DNA of 64,000 bases from Thauera sp. GDN1 (lineage in GTDB: Bacteria; Pseudomonadota; Gammaproteobacteria; Burkholderiales; Rhodocyclaceae): positions 1,860,001 through 1,924,000 of the forward strand of contig NZ_CP097870.1 of NCBI RefSeq assembly GCF_029223545.1, written 5' to 3'. The notes under the pieces were generated by a model. It was not told the origin of the DNA and did not search any database. It saw nothing but the letters and a program-made list of their open reading frames with translations. The translations under genes and the position numbers were made by a program. The first letter of the stretch is position 1. Every line of letters begins with the position of its first letter. Shown here one piece after another: positions 1-8,780 of this stretch.

Positions 1-614
1 GCTACGACACCGTCTACGCGAAAAGAACTCGCCGGGAGGGAGAAACGTGGCTCAAGAAAACAACGGCCACACTGTTCTACAAATTGATCGCAAAGATCTC
101 GCATGTTTCGATTCCACCAAACACTGGCGACTGCCGTCTAATGAGCAGAAGGGTTGTTGACGAGCTTATCAAGCTCCGAGAGCATCACCGATTCATGAAA
201 GGCCTATTTGCTTGGGTGGGCTTCCCAGCGATAGCTGTTGAATACGTCCGCGACCCACGCATTTCCGGTACAACGAAATTTAATTACTTTAAGCTTTGGA
301 ATTTTGCACTCGAAGGCATTACCTCCTTCACCACAGCGCCTTTAAAAATGGCTTCATATATAGGGTTCTTTCTAGCCTTTTTTTCATTCCTCGCGGGAAT
401 ATGGATAATATTTAAAACGTTGTACTGGGGCGAGGTAGTTCAGGGCTACCCAACGCTAATCGTAAGCTTGCTATTTCTCAGCGGACTGCAAATTATGTTT
501 ATTGGCGTTATTGGAGAGTACATCGGGAGGATTTTTGGCGAATCCAAAAATCGCCCTCTTTACATCATTGAGTCAGTCAGAAAATACCGAAACGACTTGA
601 GATCTACTGATTAA
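1..614 (+). CDS. Family 2 glycosyltransferase, C-terminal part (GtrB/DPM1-like)
   Basis: The gene is already open at the window edge; translation from base 3 begins YDTVYAKRTRREGETW and runs to TAA at 612-614, so about 203 C-terminal residues are visible and the N-terminal catalytic part lies outside. The visible part has the end of the GT-A fold (a segment around CRLMSRRVVDEL, then the amphipathic stretch RISGTTKFNYFKLWNF) followed by two membrane helices (around MASYIGFFLAFFSFLAGIW and TLIVSLLFLSGLQIMFIGV). That is the architecture of GtrB/bactoprenol glucosyltransferases, which move a sugar from a nucleotide donor to undecaprenyl phosphate at the inner face of the inner membrane. It lies 68 bases before a GT-C type transferase that could use the lipid-linked sugar, a usual pairing in O-antigen or glycan decoration. 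The sequence is AT-richer than most of the window. Confidence 0.85.
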   Translation, partial: YDTVYAKRTRREGETWLKKTTATLFYKLIAKISHVSIPPNTGDCRLMSRRVVDELIKLREHHRFMKGLFAWVGFPAIAVEYVRDPRISGTTKFNYFKLWNFALEGITSFTTAPLKMASYIGFFLAFFSFLAGIWIIFKTLYWGEVVQGYPTLIVSLLFLSGLQIMFIGVIGEYIGRIFGESKNRPLYIIESVRKYRNDLRSTD

Positions 615-682
615 TAATCGCCCGAGCCAATTTTAATTAATATTTGATCAATACAACTCTAAATAATAAAACAAAGCACGCC

Positions 683-2095
683 ATGATTTTTAAACTAACA
701 AAACCATCAAAGGAGCAAAAAATACTAGGAGCGCTAATCTTAGCTGCGCTCTCAATTCGCATTTATTTTGCTCTTGACGGATCGCGTTTCTACTTTGGCG
801 AAGTTGTTCACACGTGGAAAGACACGTACACCTATCTAGACTCTTTCAAGAACTGGTGGCACCTAGGCAGTTATCAGTTTGATCTACAAGAACCTGATTC
901 ACGATTCTTTCGCCCACCTGGTTACCCGCTTTTCCTTGGGCTCTTCTACCTTCTGACCGAAAACTACGAGCGCATTGCTGCTTTGGCTCAGGTGCTAATT
1001 GACACAGCCAGTTGCTTGCTATCTTTCCTGATAGTGCGAAAGCTAACAAAGAGCTTCAATTATTCGATTCTCGGATGTGCAATTTACGCAACTTATCCGT
1101 TTCTTATTGTATGGGTACCAATTCTTTACGTTGAAGCGCTTATTGCACACCTTACCTTATTGATAATTTATATCTCCCTCGGCCTAGGCCACAAAAAGTG
1201 GCTTTCGTGCTTATGCTTAGGCGCCCTAGCGGGCATATTGTTCCTCACGAAACAATACATGATCCTGCTAGCGATTTTCCCGATCACGTTTATTCTGCTT
1301 CGCAATTGGCGAATCAAACAGAAGGCTTTTTTGATAGGAGCCTTGGGGTTTGGTTTGGCTTCAATCTTAACACCCTGGATACTTAGGAATTACATCGTTT
1401 CTGGCGAGTTGATAATCAGTCGGGGCGAGAGCACAGGCATCATATACGTAGGTCGAGACTTCGAAGCATTTGAGCGCTTCGTTAATCTGTTCGATCAGAA
1501 CGTCACTCCTTACCGAAGTGCTGTCGCTCACGAGGGCACACTACAGCTCAGCAGGCATGAGGAATTTGTTGAAAAACATAAACAAGCGATAGATTCGGCT
1601 TCGAATCTGGCATACGAATGTGGTGCAAGCTTCACGTCCCTCAGAGGCGTTGAGCGCAATCGAGTTTACGAGATTGACTGCACCGATGAAGTTATCAGTC
1701 GCTTTCAAGATCTAACGCGACTGGCCTGGAGCGAACTTCCGTTAATTAGTCTTCTACAAACTCGCATCGAAGCCGTCGCCAAGATTTTCGTAGGAAACAT
1801 AGAAAATGATCCACGCTTAAGTCATAGAGTTCTATACGCATATAGATTTATTGTTTTAATCCTTGGAATAGCAGCAATTATTTTCTTGCTTTCTAAAAAA
1901 GACAATGAGCTTCGCAGCGCTGCTTTAGCATTCCTCTGTACTTGGTTTGCTCTTTCAGCTCTTTTCGCATTGCATTTTGTTCATGTTGAAATAAGATACA
2001 TGCTTATCCCTGATCTGTTATTGATTCTCGCCGCCCCTTATGGCGTACAATTTTTAGGCGCTTATGCATCAAGCCAAAACCGAGAGTTGCAGTGA
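683..2095 (+). CDS. Multi-spanning membrane glycosyltransferase (GT-C/GT39-like)
   Basis: About 470 residues with roughly ten or more hydrophobic helices. An acidic motif lies in the first long loop (HTWKDTYTYLDS, then RPPGYPLFLGLFY), as in polyprenyl-phosphate-dependent GT-C enzymes of the ArnT/PMT type. A large hydrophilic loop of about 120 residues sits between the central and C-terminal helices. The family transfers a sugar from a lipid carrier to a glycan, lipid A or protein on the periplasmic side. I place the start at ATG 683; a TTG at 644 in the same frame would add 13 residues and neither has a clear ribosome site. With the GtrB-like gene just upstream it probably forms a two-step modification pathway. 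Acceptor and sugar cannot be read from sequence. The gene is AT-rich and looks acquired. Confidence 0.75.
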   Translation: MIFKLTKPSKEQKILGALILAALSIRIYFALDGSRFYFGEVVHTWKDTYTYLDSFKNWWHLGSYQFDLQEPDSRFFRPPGYPLFLGLFYLLTENYERIAALAQVLIDTASCLLSFLIVRKLTKSFNYSILGCAIYATYPFLIVWVPILYVEALIAHLTLLIIYISLGLGHKKWLSCLCLGALAGILFLTKQYMILLAIFPITFILLRNWRIKQKAFLIGALGFGLASILTPWILRNYIVSGELIISRGESTGIIYVGRDFEAFERFVNLFDQNVTPYRSAVAHEGTLQLSRHEEFVEKHKQAIDSASNLAYECGASFTSLRGVERNRVYEIDCTDEVISRFQDLTRLAWSELPLISLLQTRIEAVAKIFVGNIENDPRLSHRVLYAYRFIVLILGIAAIIFLLSKKDNELRSAALAFLCTWFALSALFALHFVHVEIRYMLIPDLLLILAAPYGVQFLGAYASSQNRELQ

Positions 2096-2363
2096 CCGTA
2101 TTCAACAGCTAGTCAAACCTCTTACTAACTTTTCAATACTAATCTTTCAATAAGGGGCGCCTCGAAAAACTTCCGCCTCGCCCGCCCTTGGTAAAATTAC
2201 GACGTCCTGAACCCTGCAGCCTGCACCGATGAAACCGCGTAGCGCTATGAAGACTGACCTGTTCGCTGACGAGCATCACCGCAAGAAGATCGACTCGATG
2301 GGCGACCCGCTGGCCGACATTGAGTCGCACATCGACTTTGGGTCGTTGGCGGCCGAGGTGGAT

Positions 2364-2955
<592 letters not shown>

Positions 2956-3122
2956 GATACGGTTGCGCCGCGCCCGGTGAGCGCGCAGGGCGGGCGTCCT
3001 CCGTACCCGACCGAGACGATGGTGCGGATCGTGGTCGCCAAGGCGCTCTTTGGCGGTGTCTCGGCGCAGCTGCTCAAACCTAAGGTATTCGAGGTGCCCT
3101 TATATGCAAGGACGGAGCACTA

Positions 3123-3452
3123 ATGGAGCTTGACGCGTTTATAAAAGAGGCACTCGTTCAGATCTCGAACGGGATCCAGTCTGCAAACGAGGTGCTAGCA
3201 CCAAGCCGAGAAAAAGATGATGGGACAGAGTTGCCGAAGCTCTATCTACTCTCTCCGGGAAAAAAGCAAGAGCAAGGCAATGGAGTTCATTTCGATGTTG
3301 CAATAACATCACAAATGGAAAGTGAAGGAAAAGGCGGCACTAAAGTCAAGTTGGCGGTGGTAGAAGTCGATCTCGGTGGGAAACTTGCCACATCTGAGCA
3401 AGCTGTTTCGCGAATTCAATTTTCCGTCACTGTGAATCAATGGCATGGGTAA
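3123..3452 (+). CDS. Small trypsin-co-occurring-like protein (cassette gene 1)
   Basis: 109 residues. An N-terminal helical segment (MELDAFIKEALVQISNGIQS) is followed by a polar linker and beta-rich strands FDVAITSQ, KVKLAVVEVDLGG and VSRIQFSVTV. The pattern of a helix, paired strands and a final R-I-x-F-S-V strand resembles the small trypsin-co-occurring (Trypco2-like) domains that accompany trypsin-like proteases in bacterial conflict systems; this is recognition from memory, not a search. A good ribosome site (AAGGACGGAG, 3109-3118) precedes ATG 3123. A trypsin-like protease follows 92 bases later, with an attC-like site between. Role inferred: partner, regulator or recognition subunit of the protease. 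It may instead be an unrelated beta-strand protein. Confidence 0.55.
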   Translation: MELDAFIKEALVQISNGIQSANEVLAPSREKDDGTELPKLYLLSPGKKQEQGNGVHFDVAITSQMESEGKGGTKVKLAVVEVDLGGKLATSEQAVSRIQFSVTVNQWHG

Positions 3453-3456
3453 ACGC

Positions 3457-3528
3457 ATATAACAAATCCGTTAAACGGACCATCAAAAAGCTGCGCTTTT
3501 TGCCGTCTGGTGACGTCTAACGTTAGAG
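3457..3528 (+). repeat. attC-like integron recombination site 1
   Basis: Starts with an R''-like box ATATAAC (3457-3463) and ends with an R'-like box GTTAGAG (3522-3528). Inner arms GTTAAACG (3470-3477) and CGTCTAAC (3514-3521) are complementary at 7 of 8 positions, and the centre is a perfect hairpin AAAAAGC TGC GCTTTTT (3485-3501). The size (72 bases), imperfect outer stem and position just after a stop codon are those of integron attC sites. R' departs from the GTTRRRY consensus only at its last base. No integrase gene or attI site lies in the window. Confidence 0.65.
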
Positions 3529-3544
3529 ACTTTGGAGTCGTCGA

Positions 3545-4387
3545 ATGAAAGTTCAGTCGCTAGCCGAAAATCTGTTGTACACGACGGTGCGAATCGATAC
3601 GAAGACCGCCGACGGCCAGTCCGGCTCAGGTACCGGATTCGTATATGTGCATAAGGCCGGCGACCAACACATCCCAGTAATTGTCACGAACAAGCATGTC
3701 GTTCAAGGCTTCCCAAAAGGCAGCATCACCTTCACGGTCCGGGAAGGCCAAGAACCAAAGCTTGGACATGGCTTCCGGCTCGATATCGAGGATTTTTCCA
3801 ATGCATGGACGGGCCATCCGGATCTTGCCGTTGATGTTGCGGTCATCCCCTTGGCTCCGCTGGAAAGCCATATCGAGCAGATGGGCGTTCAGGTGTTCTA
3901 CAAGGCTGTCTCGCCAGACATTGTTCCGAGCGCGCAGCAGTTAGAGGAACTGGATGCCTTCGAGGAGCTGGTTTTCATCGGCTATCCCAACGGCATCTGG
4001 GACAAGAAGAACTTATTGCCAGTGATGCGTACTGGAACTACCGGCACACCGCTTGCCCTAGACTTTGAGGGCCAACCTACGTTTCTGATGGATGCCTCGG
4101 TTTTCCCAGGTTCCAGCGGCAGCCCGGTCTTCCTGTACAACCCGGGCATGTACTTCTCCAAGAGCGGAAACACGACTGTCGGCACAAGATTGCTGTTCGT
4201 GGGTGTCGTTGCGGCGGTGTTTTTCCGCAACGATGTCCATGACATCGTGAGCATTCCCATCCCGACCAACAACCAGAGGGCGGTTGCGCTGTCGAAGGAG
4301 ATGATTGATCTCGGTATCGTGTACAAGGCCCTTACAGTGGTCGAAACCATCGAGCATCTGGTTAAGATAAGAAGCAAGAATCCCTAA
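3545..4387 (+). CDS. Trypsin-like serine protease (cassette gene 2)
   Basis: 280 residues with a chymotrypsin-fold triad: His51 in VTNKHVV, Asp97 in LAVDVAVIPL and Ser191 in FPGSSGSPVF (GSSGSP for the usual GDSGGP). An N-terminal glycine-rich strand SGSGTGFVYV precedes the His, as in bacterial trypsin-2 type proteases. There is no signal peptide and no PDZ domain, so it is probably cytoplasmic and not a DegP/HtrA quality-control enzyme. The gene starts 17 bases after attC-like site 1, and its TAA overlaps the first box of a second attC-like site, as in integron cassettes. Together with the preceding small protein it may be a two-component proteolytic effector, possibly anti-phage or abortive; that role is inferred from related gene pairs. 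Confidence 0.75.
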   Translation: MKVQSLAENLLYTTVRIDTKTADGQSGSGTGFVYVHKAGDQHIPVIVTNKHVVQGFPKGSITFTVREGQEPKLGHGFRLDIEDFSNAWTGHPDLAVDVAVIPLAPLESHIEQMGVQVFYKAVSPDIVPSAQQLEELDAFEELVFIGYPNGIWDKKNLLPVMRTGTTGTPLALDFEGQPTFLMDASVFPGSSGSPVFLYNPGMYFSKSGNTTVGTRLLFVGVVAAVFFRNDVHDIVSIPIPTNNQRAVALSKEMIDLGIVYKALTVVETIEHLVKIRSKNP

Positions 4388-4430
4388 CAAAGCCATGGAG
4401 CGCAACGGCTGCTTCGCAGCCGTAGACTCA
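4382..4430 (+). repeat. Truncated attC-like site 2
   Basis: CCCTAAC (4382-4388) overlaps the protease stop codon and is followed by AAAGCCATGGAGCGC and a perfect hairpin ACGGCTGC TTC GCAGCCGT (4405-4423), the left arm and centre of a typical attC. The expected right arm (complement of the GCCATGGAGCGC stretch, then GTTRRRY) is not found; the sequence runs into unrelated DNA near 4425-4430. The cassette array was probably cut here. Confidence 0.55.
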
Positions 4431-5030
4431 ACAACAAACCGTGTGATCGGTGACAACGCCCCGAGGCTCTGAGCCGTTTCCACTGGAAACGGCATAGAGC
4501 CTCTCCAGAACGTCAAATTTGTGCGCAAATTTTGTGGTTTTAGGCGGAACTTCTGCCGCACTAGCCTCATTATTTGACACTCCTCACCCCCATTCCTCAC
4601 AACAAGAGCAGCAGAGGTTAGCTTTCTCTAGCCTTTTCGAGAGAACAACCTTAAAAGCTGCGGGTACGTTAAGCAACACTTAACTAAACTCTTATTTCCC
4701 AGACTTCGGCGACCGGGTCCCACAAACAATATTTAACGGCTGGACCCGCAGATTAAAAACGGAACTAATAACAGTATTCGACGCAAAGGTCGGCTCGTGC
4801 ACAAAAGGCAGCGTTTTTGTCTGGCAGTGTAAAAAATGAATGCCACCATTAAGTTACCGATAGTATTTACTGTTTGTTAAAAATAACTCCGCGGCGCCGC
4901 GCAGGTCCTGCCCATAAAGAAAACGCCGCTGCTATGCCTGCCTCTTGCCTAAAGCAATGATTGGGTGGCGCGAGTAGAGGCGCCTTCTACGATCACCGAA
5001 TTGGGCGCCGACCGAGAATAGTGAATTGCG
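4388..5030. other. AT-rich intergenic stretch
   Basis: About 640 bases between the protease and the LtaS-like gene. It holds the truncated attC-like site and the 37-base palindrome described separately. No reading frame with coding character is visible on either strand. The AT-rich part 4640-4900 probably contains the promoter for the downstream gene, but I cannot pick a convincing -35/-10 pair. Confidence 0.5.
4465..4501. repeat. 37-base palindromic repeat, copy 1
   Basis: Begins GGCTCTGAGCCGTTTCCACT and ends GGAAACGGCATAGAGCC. The core GCCGTTTCC ACT GGAAACGGC is a perfect 21-base palindrome, with outer GGCTCT/AGAGCC arms extending the stem. It recurs as a half copy at 7043-7067 and a full copy at 7132-7168. 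There is no T-run, so it is not a standard terminator; it looks like a small dispersed hairpin element. Confidence 0.7.
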
Positions 5031-6821
5031 ATGAACCTCTCCAAACTCAGTCTTAAGATTAATATTAGCCACTGGTACGGCCTAATATTCTTAACACTAA
5101 CACTTTTACTTCTTTTTCTTAGGATACATGTCACTCGAGAGTCAATTGGCACTTATACCGGATGCTATGACTGCCTCGACATTGGCGTAATTAAAGCCGA
5201 CCTCCCTCTTACTGGATTACTACTTTCTCTTTTATTAACCTCAAAATTCATTAAACAAAAGTTTATTTCCACGATCATTTTTGCTGCGGGCTCCACATAC
5301 TTAATTTTTTACGCTATTGACATAGGCGTAACGGCGACACTTAAGCAACGACTCTATTTAGATGATCTATTTTTCTATATTAGGGATATTGATGGAATAC
5401 GAGAAATAGGATTTCCTTTTCTTTCCTCCCCCACCGGAATCGCTTTGCTTGTCGCGATCGTAGCGACAGTCACTACCTGGGCGCGGATTCTCCCTAAAGC
5501 CGAACCATCTACTGCCATAGTGCTTGCATCACCACTATTTCTTATTTCATTAACACTTGAAGAGCCTCACTTTGTACATGAAGGCTACTACCGTAACATC
5601 GCCTCAAATAATTACAGGCACTTGCTTAATCGGATGAATAAATTCGACACCGATGCAAATCTGGCATTCGACGCCAAGGCACCAGCCCGCTGTTTTGAGG
5701 CAAGAGAAGAAAGAATCGATCACTTCATTTTAGTAATTATTGAATCCTTGTCTCATACGCATGTATTCCCAAATAACCCTGAAGCCCCTCCTTTAATGCA
5801 GGGGCTTGCACAACTTTCTAAGAATAACCTAACAATAGAAAGCTTTCACGCGAATGGAGCTAATACATTTGCGGGGATGTATGCCCTTCTCACTGGAAGA
5901 CAGCCTATTCACGGGATTGTAGATATAGAAAAAATTTCGCCAAATACCGAAGCGAATTTCCTAGGGCCGATATCTCGATTGCGCGCCGAGAAAATAAATA
6001 CACAATATTTTACCTCGGAAAATTTGAGAACATACTCGATTGGCGAGTGGGTTAAAGCAATCGGTTTCAATTATATCGAGGGTCCCGAGAACTCATACTA
6101 TGATGGCCTGCCTCGCGGGCGCGGTGGGGCAAGTGGAGATCCTGGTGACTACCATTTGTTCAACCGGTTTCTCACTTGGTATGACAGCAATTCAGCATAC
6201 TACTCAAGAAATTTCTCAGTCATCCAGACCATCACGACTCACCCACCATTCATTGTTCCTGGACAAGGAAGAACGACCGAACGAGAAGCTTTTGAATACG
6301 CTGACAGTGCCCTTACTCACTTCGTTCAGGGGCTGGAAAGCCGCAACTTCTTCAAGAATGGCGCTCTCTTTATTACCGGCGATCATCGTGCCATGACTCC
6401 AATCTCAAAAGAGGAATACTCAAGATACGGCAGAAAAAGCTTTTCATTAGTTCCTGGAATTTTAATCGGGATGAACAAATTTGGGCGCGTATCGAACGGG
6501 AACTACTCACAGCTTGATGTCCTACCTAGCGTCTTCACTGCGATGGGCTTGGAGTGGTGCTGGAACGAACCGACAGGCAATTTTCTTGTTCATGAACCTC
6601 AACCGCCCAACTTCGTTTTGTATTCATCTTCGAATGATCGGCAAACTTTGAATGTTCACTTAAAAGATGACTCAATCACGTACGAAGTTTCACTTTCAGG
6701 GAATAAAATTCAATTTATTGGACAAGTGCCTAAACCGCCTTTCGAGGAATCCATACCTCGATTTATTTACAACTCAATTCTCGGACGACAGCTATTTCAT
6801 CAAAGCAGTAAGATTAATTAG
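5031..6821 (+). CDS. LtaS/MdoB-like sulfatase-fold membrane enzyme
   Basis: 596 residues. The N-terminal ~190 residues hold about five membrane helices; the periplasmic C-terminal domain (from about residue 235) has an alkaline-phosphatase/sulfatase fold. Visible signposts are the metal-site strand FILVIIESLSHTH, a candidate Thr nucleophile in GANTFAGMYALLTGR, THPPF and the metal ligands of FITGDHRAM. Relatives transfer phosphoglycerol or phosphoethanolamine from membrane lipids to glycans (LtaS, OpgB/MdoB, EptA). In a Gram-negative surface-glycan locus the likely job is to decorate an oligo- or polysaccharide with a phospho-group; donor and acceptor are not readable. ATG 5031 lies directly before the first helix. 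The gene is AT-rich and lies between two IS5-type remnants in direct orientation, so it is probably acquired. Confidence 0.7.
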   Translation: MNLSKLSLKINISHWYGLIFLTLTLLLLFLRIHVTRESIGTYTGCYDCLDIGVIKADLPLTGLLLSLLLTSKFIKQKFISTIIFAAGSTYLIFYAIDIGVTATLKQRLYLDDLFFYIRDIDGIREIGFPFLSSPTGIALLVAIVATVTTWARILPKAEPSTAIVLASPLFLISLTLEEPHFVHEGYYRNIASNNYRHLLNRMNKFDTDANLAFDAKAPARCFEAREERIDHFILVIIESLSHTHVFPNNPEAPPLMQGLAQLSKNNLTIESFHANGANTFAGMYALLTGRQPIHGIVDIEKISPNTEANFLGPISRLRAEKINTQYFTSENLRTYSIGEWVKAIGFNYIEGPENSYYDGLPRGRGGASGDPGDYHLFNRFLTWYDSNSAYYSRNFSVIQTITTHPPFIVPGQGRTTEREAFEYADSALTHFVQGLESRNFFKNGALFITGDHRAMTPISKEEYSRYGRKSFSLVPGILIGMNKFGRVSNGNYSQLDVLPSVFTAMGLEWCWNEPTGNFLVHEPQPPNFVLYSSSNDRQTLNVHLKDDSITYEVSLSGNKIQFIGQVPKPPFEESIPRFIYNSILGRQLFHQSSKIN

Positions 6822-6883
6822 TAGCTCAAGGCACCACGATGAAGCTTGCCACCTGAATCGCAGCCTTTGACTAAGCCTTTGGA

Positions 6884-7042
6884 GCGCCTCGAAAAACCTC
6901 CGCCTCGCCCGCCCTTGGCAAAATTACGACGTCCTGAATCCTGCAGCCTGCACCGATGAAACCGCGTAGCGCTATCAAGACTGACCCGTTCGCTGACGAG
7001 CATCACCACAATAAGATCGACTCGCTGGGCGACCCGCTGGCC
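6884..7042 (+). mobile_element. IS5-type 5' remnant, second copy
   Basis: Nearly identical to 2157-2320, from GCGCCTCGAAAAAC through GACCCGCTGGCC. It includes the start of the transposase frame (KTDPFADEHHHNKIDSLGDP). It ends abruptly at 7042 where the half copy of the palindromic repeat begins. With the first copy it brackets 4.7 kb of AT-rich DNA in direct orientation. Confidence 0.75.
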
Positions 7043-7168
7043 GGCTCTAGGCCGTTTCCAGTGGAAATTGACTTCTCAACAAACATGACGGTAGGTGGTA
7101 GAACCGCCCGAAGCTGACGCCGACCTTGCGCGGCTCTATGCCGTTTCCAGTGGAAACCGCTTCGAGCC
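7043..7168. repeat. Palindromic repeat, half copy and full copy 2
   Basis: 7043-7067 carries the left half (GGCTCTAGGCCGTTTCCAGT then GGAAA) and 7132-7168 a full copy (GGCTCTATGCCGTTTCCAGT then GGAAACCGCTTCGAGCC). Both match the element at 4465-4501. The spacer and the remaining bases to the glycosyltransferase start at 7228 show nothing else recognisable. Confidence 0.65.
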
Positions 7169-7227
7169 ACTCCTTTACCCTAACCTAATAGATCGGCTTT
7201 AGTCTAAACGCCGATCAACCCCGAGCT

Positions 7228-8298
7228 TTGCCCCTCCTAATCTTCCCCAAATACACCCGAGCCGGCGCCAGCAGCCGCTACCGCAGCTTCCAGTACCTCC
7301 CCGCCCTCGAAGCCGCCGGCCTGCGTTTTACCGTCTCGCCGCTCTTCGACGCCGCCTACCTCGCGCACAAGTACGCCCACGGCCGCGCCCGCATCGGCGA
7401 CGTGCTGCGCGCCTTCGCCCGGCGTCTGTGGGCGGTGCTGACGGTGCCGCGCGCGGCGGTGGTGGTCATCGAGTACGAGCTGCTGCCCTGGTTCCCCGCC
7501 GTGCTCGAGCGCTGGCTGGCGTGGCGCGGGTGCCGGATGGTGGTGGACTACGACGACGCCCTCTTCCACCAGTACGACACGCATCCCAACCCGTGGGTGC
7601 GCCGCCTGCTCGGGCGCAAGATCGCCACCGTGATGCGGCTGGCGCATACCGTGGTGGCGGGCAACGCCTATCTGGCCGACTACGCCCGCCGCGCCGGCGC
7701 GCCGCGGGTGGCGGTGATTCCCACGGTGATCGACCTGGCGCGCTACCCGGTGAAGGACGCGGCGGACGCATCGGGGGTGTTCACCATCGGCTGGATCGGT
7801 TCGCCCAGCACCGCGCGCTACCTGCGCGACATCGCCCCGGCGCTGGCGCAGGTGTGCCGCGACGGACGCGCACGGGTGCGCCTGGTGGGCTCGGGGCCGG
7901 TGGACTTGCCGGGCGTGCCGGTGGAGGTGGTGGCCTGGCGCGAGGAGACGGAGGTGGATGAGATCCGCGGCTTCGACGTCGGCATCATGCCGCTGCCCGA
8001 CGAGCCCTGGGCGCGCGGGAAGTGCGGGTTCAAGCTGATCCAGTACATGGCCTGCGGCCTGCCGGTGGTGGCGTCGCCGGTGGGGGTGAATGCCGAGATC
8101 GTGGCGGACGGGGGGAATGGGTTTCTGGCGCGCGACGGGGGTGAATGGGTGGCGGCGCTGGCGCGGTTGAAGGGGGATGCGGCGTTGGGTGGGCGGCTGG
8201 GGAAGGCGGGGAGGAGGAAGGTGGAGGCGCGGTATTGTCTGCAGGTGACGGGGGGGCGGGTGGTGGAGGTGGTGCGGGGGGCGATGGGGGGGCGGTGA
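7228..8298 (+). CDS. Family 4-type glycosyltransferase, full-length copy
   Basis: 356 residues with the two-domain GT-B layout. The N-terminal domain begins MPLLIFPKYTRAGASSRYRS and contains VVDYDDALFHQY. The C-terminal donor-binding domain includes FTIGWIGSPSTARYL, DVGIMPLPDEPWARGKCGFK and LIQYMACGLPVVASPVGVNA, the last matching the phosphate-loop and acidic region of the GT4 family. It probably adds a sugar to a surface polysaccharide at the inner membrane. Translation starts at TTG 7228; no better start is visible. From about 8100 the gene becomes extremely G-rich and grades straight into a REP array after the stop. Three deleted fragments of the same gene lie at 10729-10929, 15976-16318 and 17822-17878. 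Confidence 0.8.
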   Translation: MPLLIFPKYTRAGASSRYRSFQYLPALEAAGLRFTVSPLFDAAYLAHKYAHGRARIGDVLRAFARRLWAVLTVPRAAVVVIEYELLPWFPAVLERWLAWRGCRMVVDYDDALFHQYDTHPNPWVRRLLGRKIATVMRLAHTVVAGNAYLADYARRAGAPRVAVIPTVIDLARYPVKDAADASGVFTIGWIGSPSTARYLRDIAPALAQVCRDGRARVRLVGSGPVDLPGVPVEVVAWREETEVDEIRGFDVGIMPLPDEPWARGKCGFKLIQYMACGLPVVASPVGVNAEIVADGGNGFLARDGGEWVAALARLKGDAALGGRLGKAGRRKVEARYCLQVTGGRVVEVVRGAMGGR

Positions 8299-8310
8299 GG
8301 GGCGGCCGGG

Positions 8311-8453
8311 ATCGCGGCTGGCGCCGCTCCTACAGGGGGCGCCAGGCGTGGTCGGTTTTTGTAGGAGCGCCGGAAGGCGCGAATGGGGCGGTTGGGGGCG
8401 CCGGGGGGTGGTGCGTGCGGGAAGGCTGTGATCGCGGCGGCCGCCGCTCCTAC
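8311..8453. repeat. REP/BIME array 1
   Basis: One inward REP (ATCGCGGCTGGCGCCGCTCC at 8311), one outward REP (GTAGGAGCGCCGGAAGGCGC at 8361) and a third inward REP ending at 8453. Each REP is a short hairpin between a TGTAGGAGCG head and a GCGAT tail, arranged in alternating orientation. The array follows the glycosyltransferase stop and leads into the 3' end of the first Rpn gene. Confidence 0.85.
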
Positions 8454-8486
8454 ACGAAACCGGCGCGCCCGGGGCTGCCGGGCGGA

Positions 8487-8780
8487 TTAATGCGGTGCGG
8501 GGGGCTCGCCGAAAATCGCGCTGAGACTCGGGGCGTCGAGGACGGCCTCGGTCCAGGTTTCGAGCTGCGCTTCGGTGGCCGAGCCGAGGCGCTCGCGAAC
8601 CCACGCGGGCAAATCGCCGAAACGGCGCGTGAGCTGGCGTTCGAGCACACGGGCTTCGCCTTCCAGACGGCCTTGCTGACGGCCTTCCTGCCGGCCTTCC
8701 AGACGGCCTTCCAGACGGCCCTTCCGCTCGCCCTCGGCCTGGAATTCTTTCGCCCATTTTTCAATACGTTGCGACAGCAT
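8487..8780 (-). CDS. Putative internal RpnS antitoxin of Rpn copy 1
   Basis: In-frame internal ATG (8778-8780) preceded by AGGAA with a 9-base spacer; the 97-residue product starts MLSQRIEKWAKEFQAEG and includes the tetrapeptide-repeat helix and DUF4351-like tail. In characterised Rpn proteins a C-terminal product of this size blocks the full-length nuclease by dimerising through the repeat helix. Translation from this start is inferred, not seen. Confidence 0.5.
   Translation of the reverse strand: MLSQRIEKWAKEFQAEGERKGRLEGRLEGRQEGRQQGRLEGEARVLERQLTRRFGDLPAWVRERLGSATEAQLETWTEAVLDAPSLSAIFGEPPAPH

Noticed and set aside
3080..3122. attI site or integrase start upstream of the first cassette
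   Set aside because: No GTTRRRY junction or integrase-like frame is visible; the stretch joins directly to the IS5 remnant.
7237..8757. A 506-codon minus-strand frame over the glycosyltransferase
   Set aside because: Antisense shadow of a GC-rich gene; His/Arg/Pro-rich product with no recognisable domain, continuing into REP sequence.
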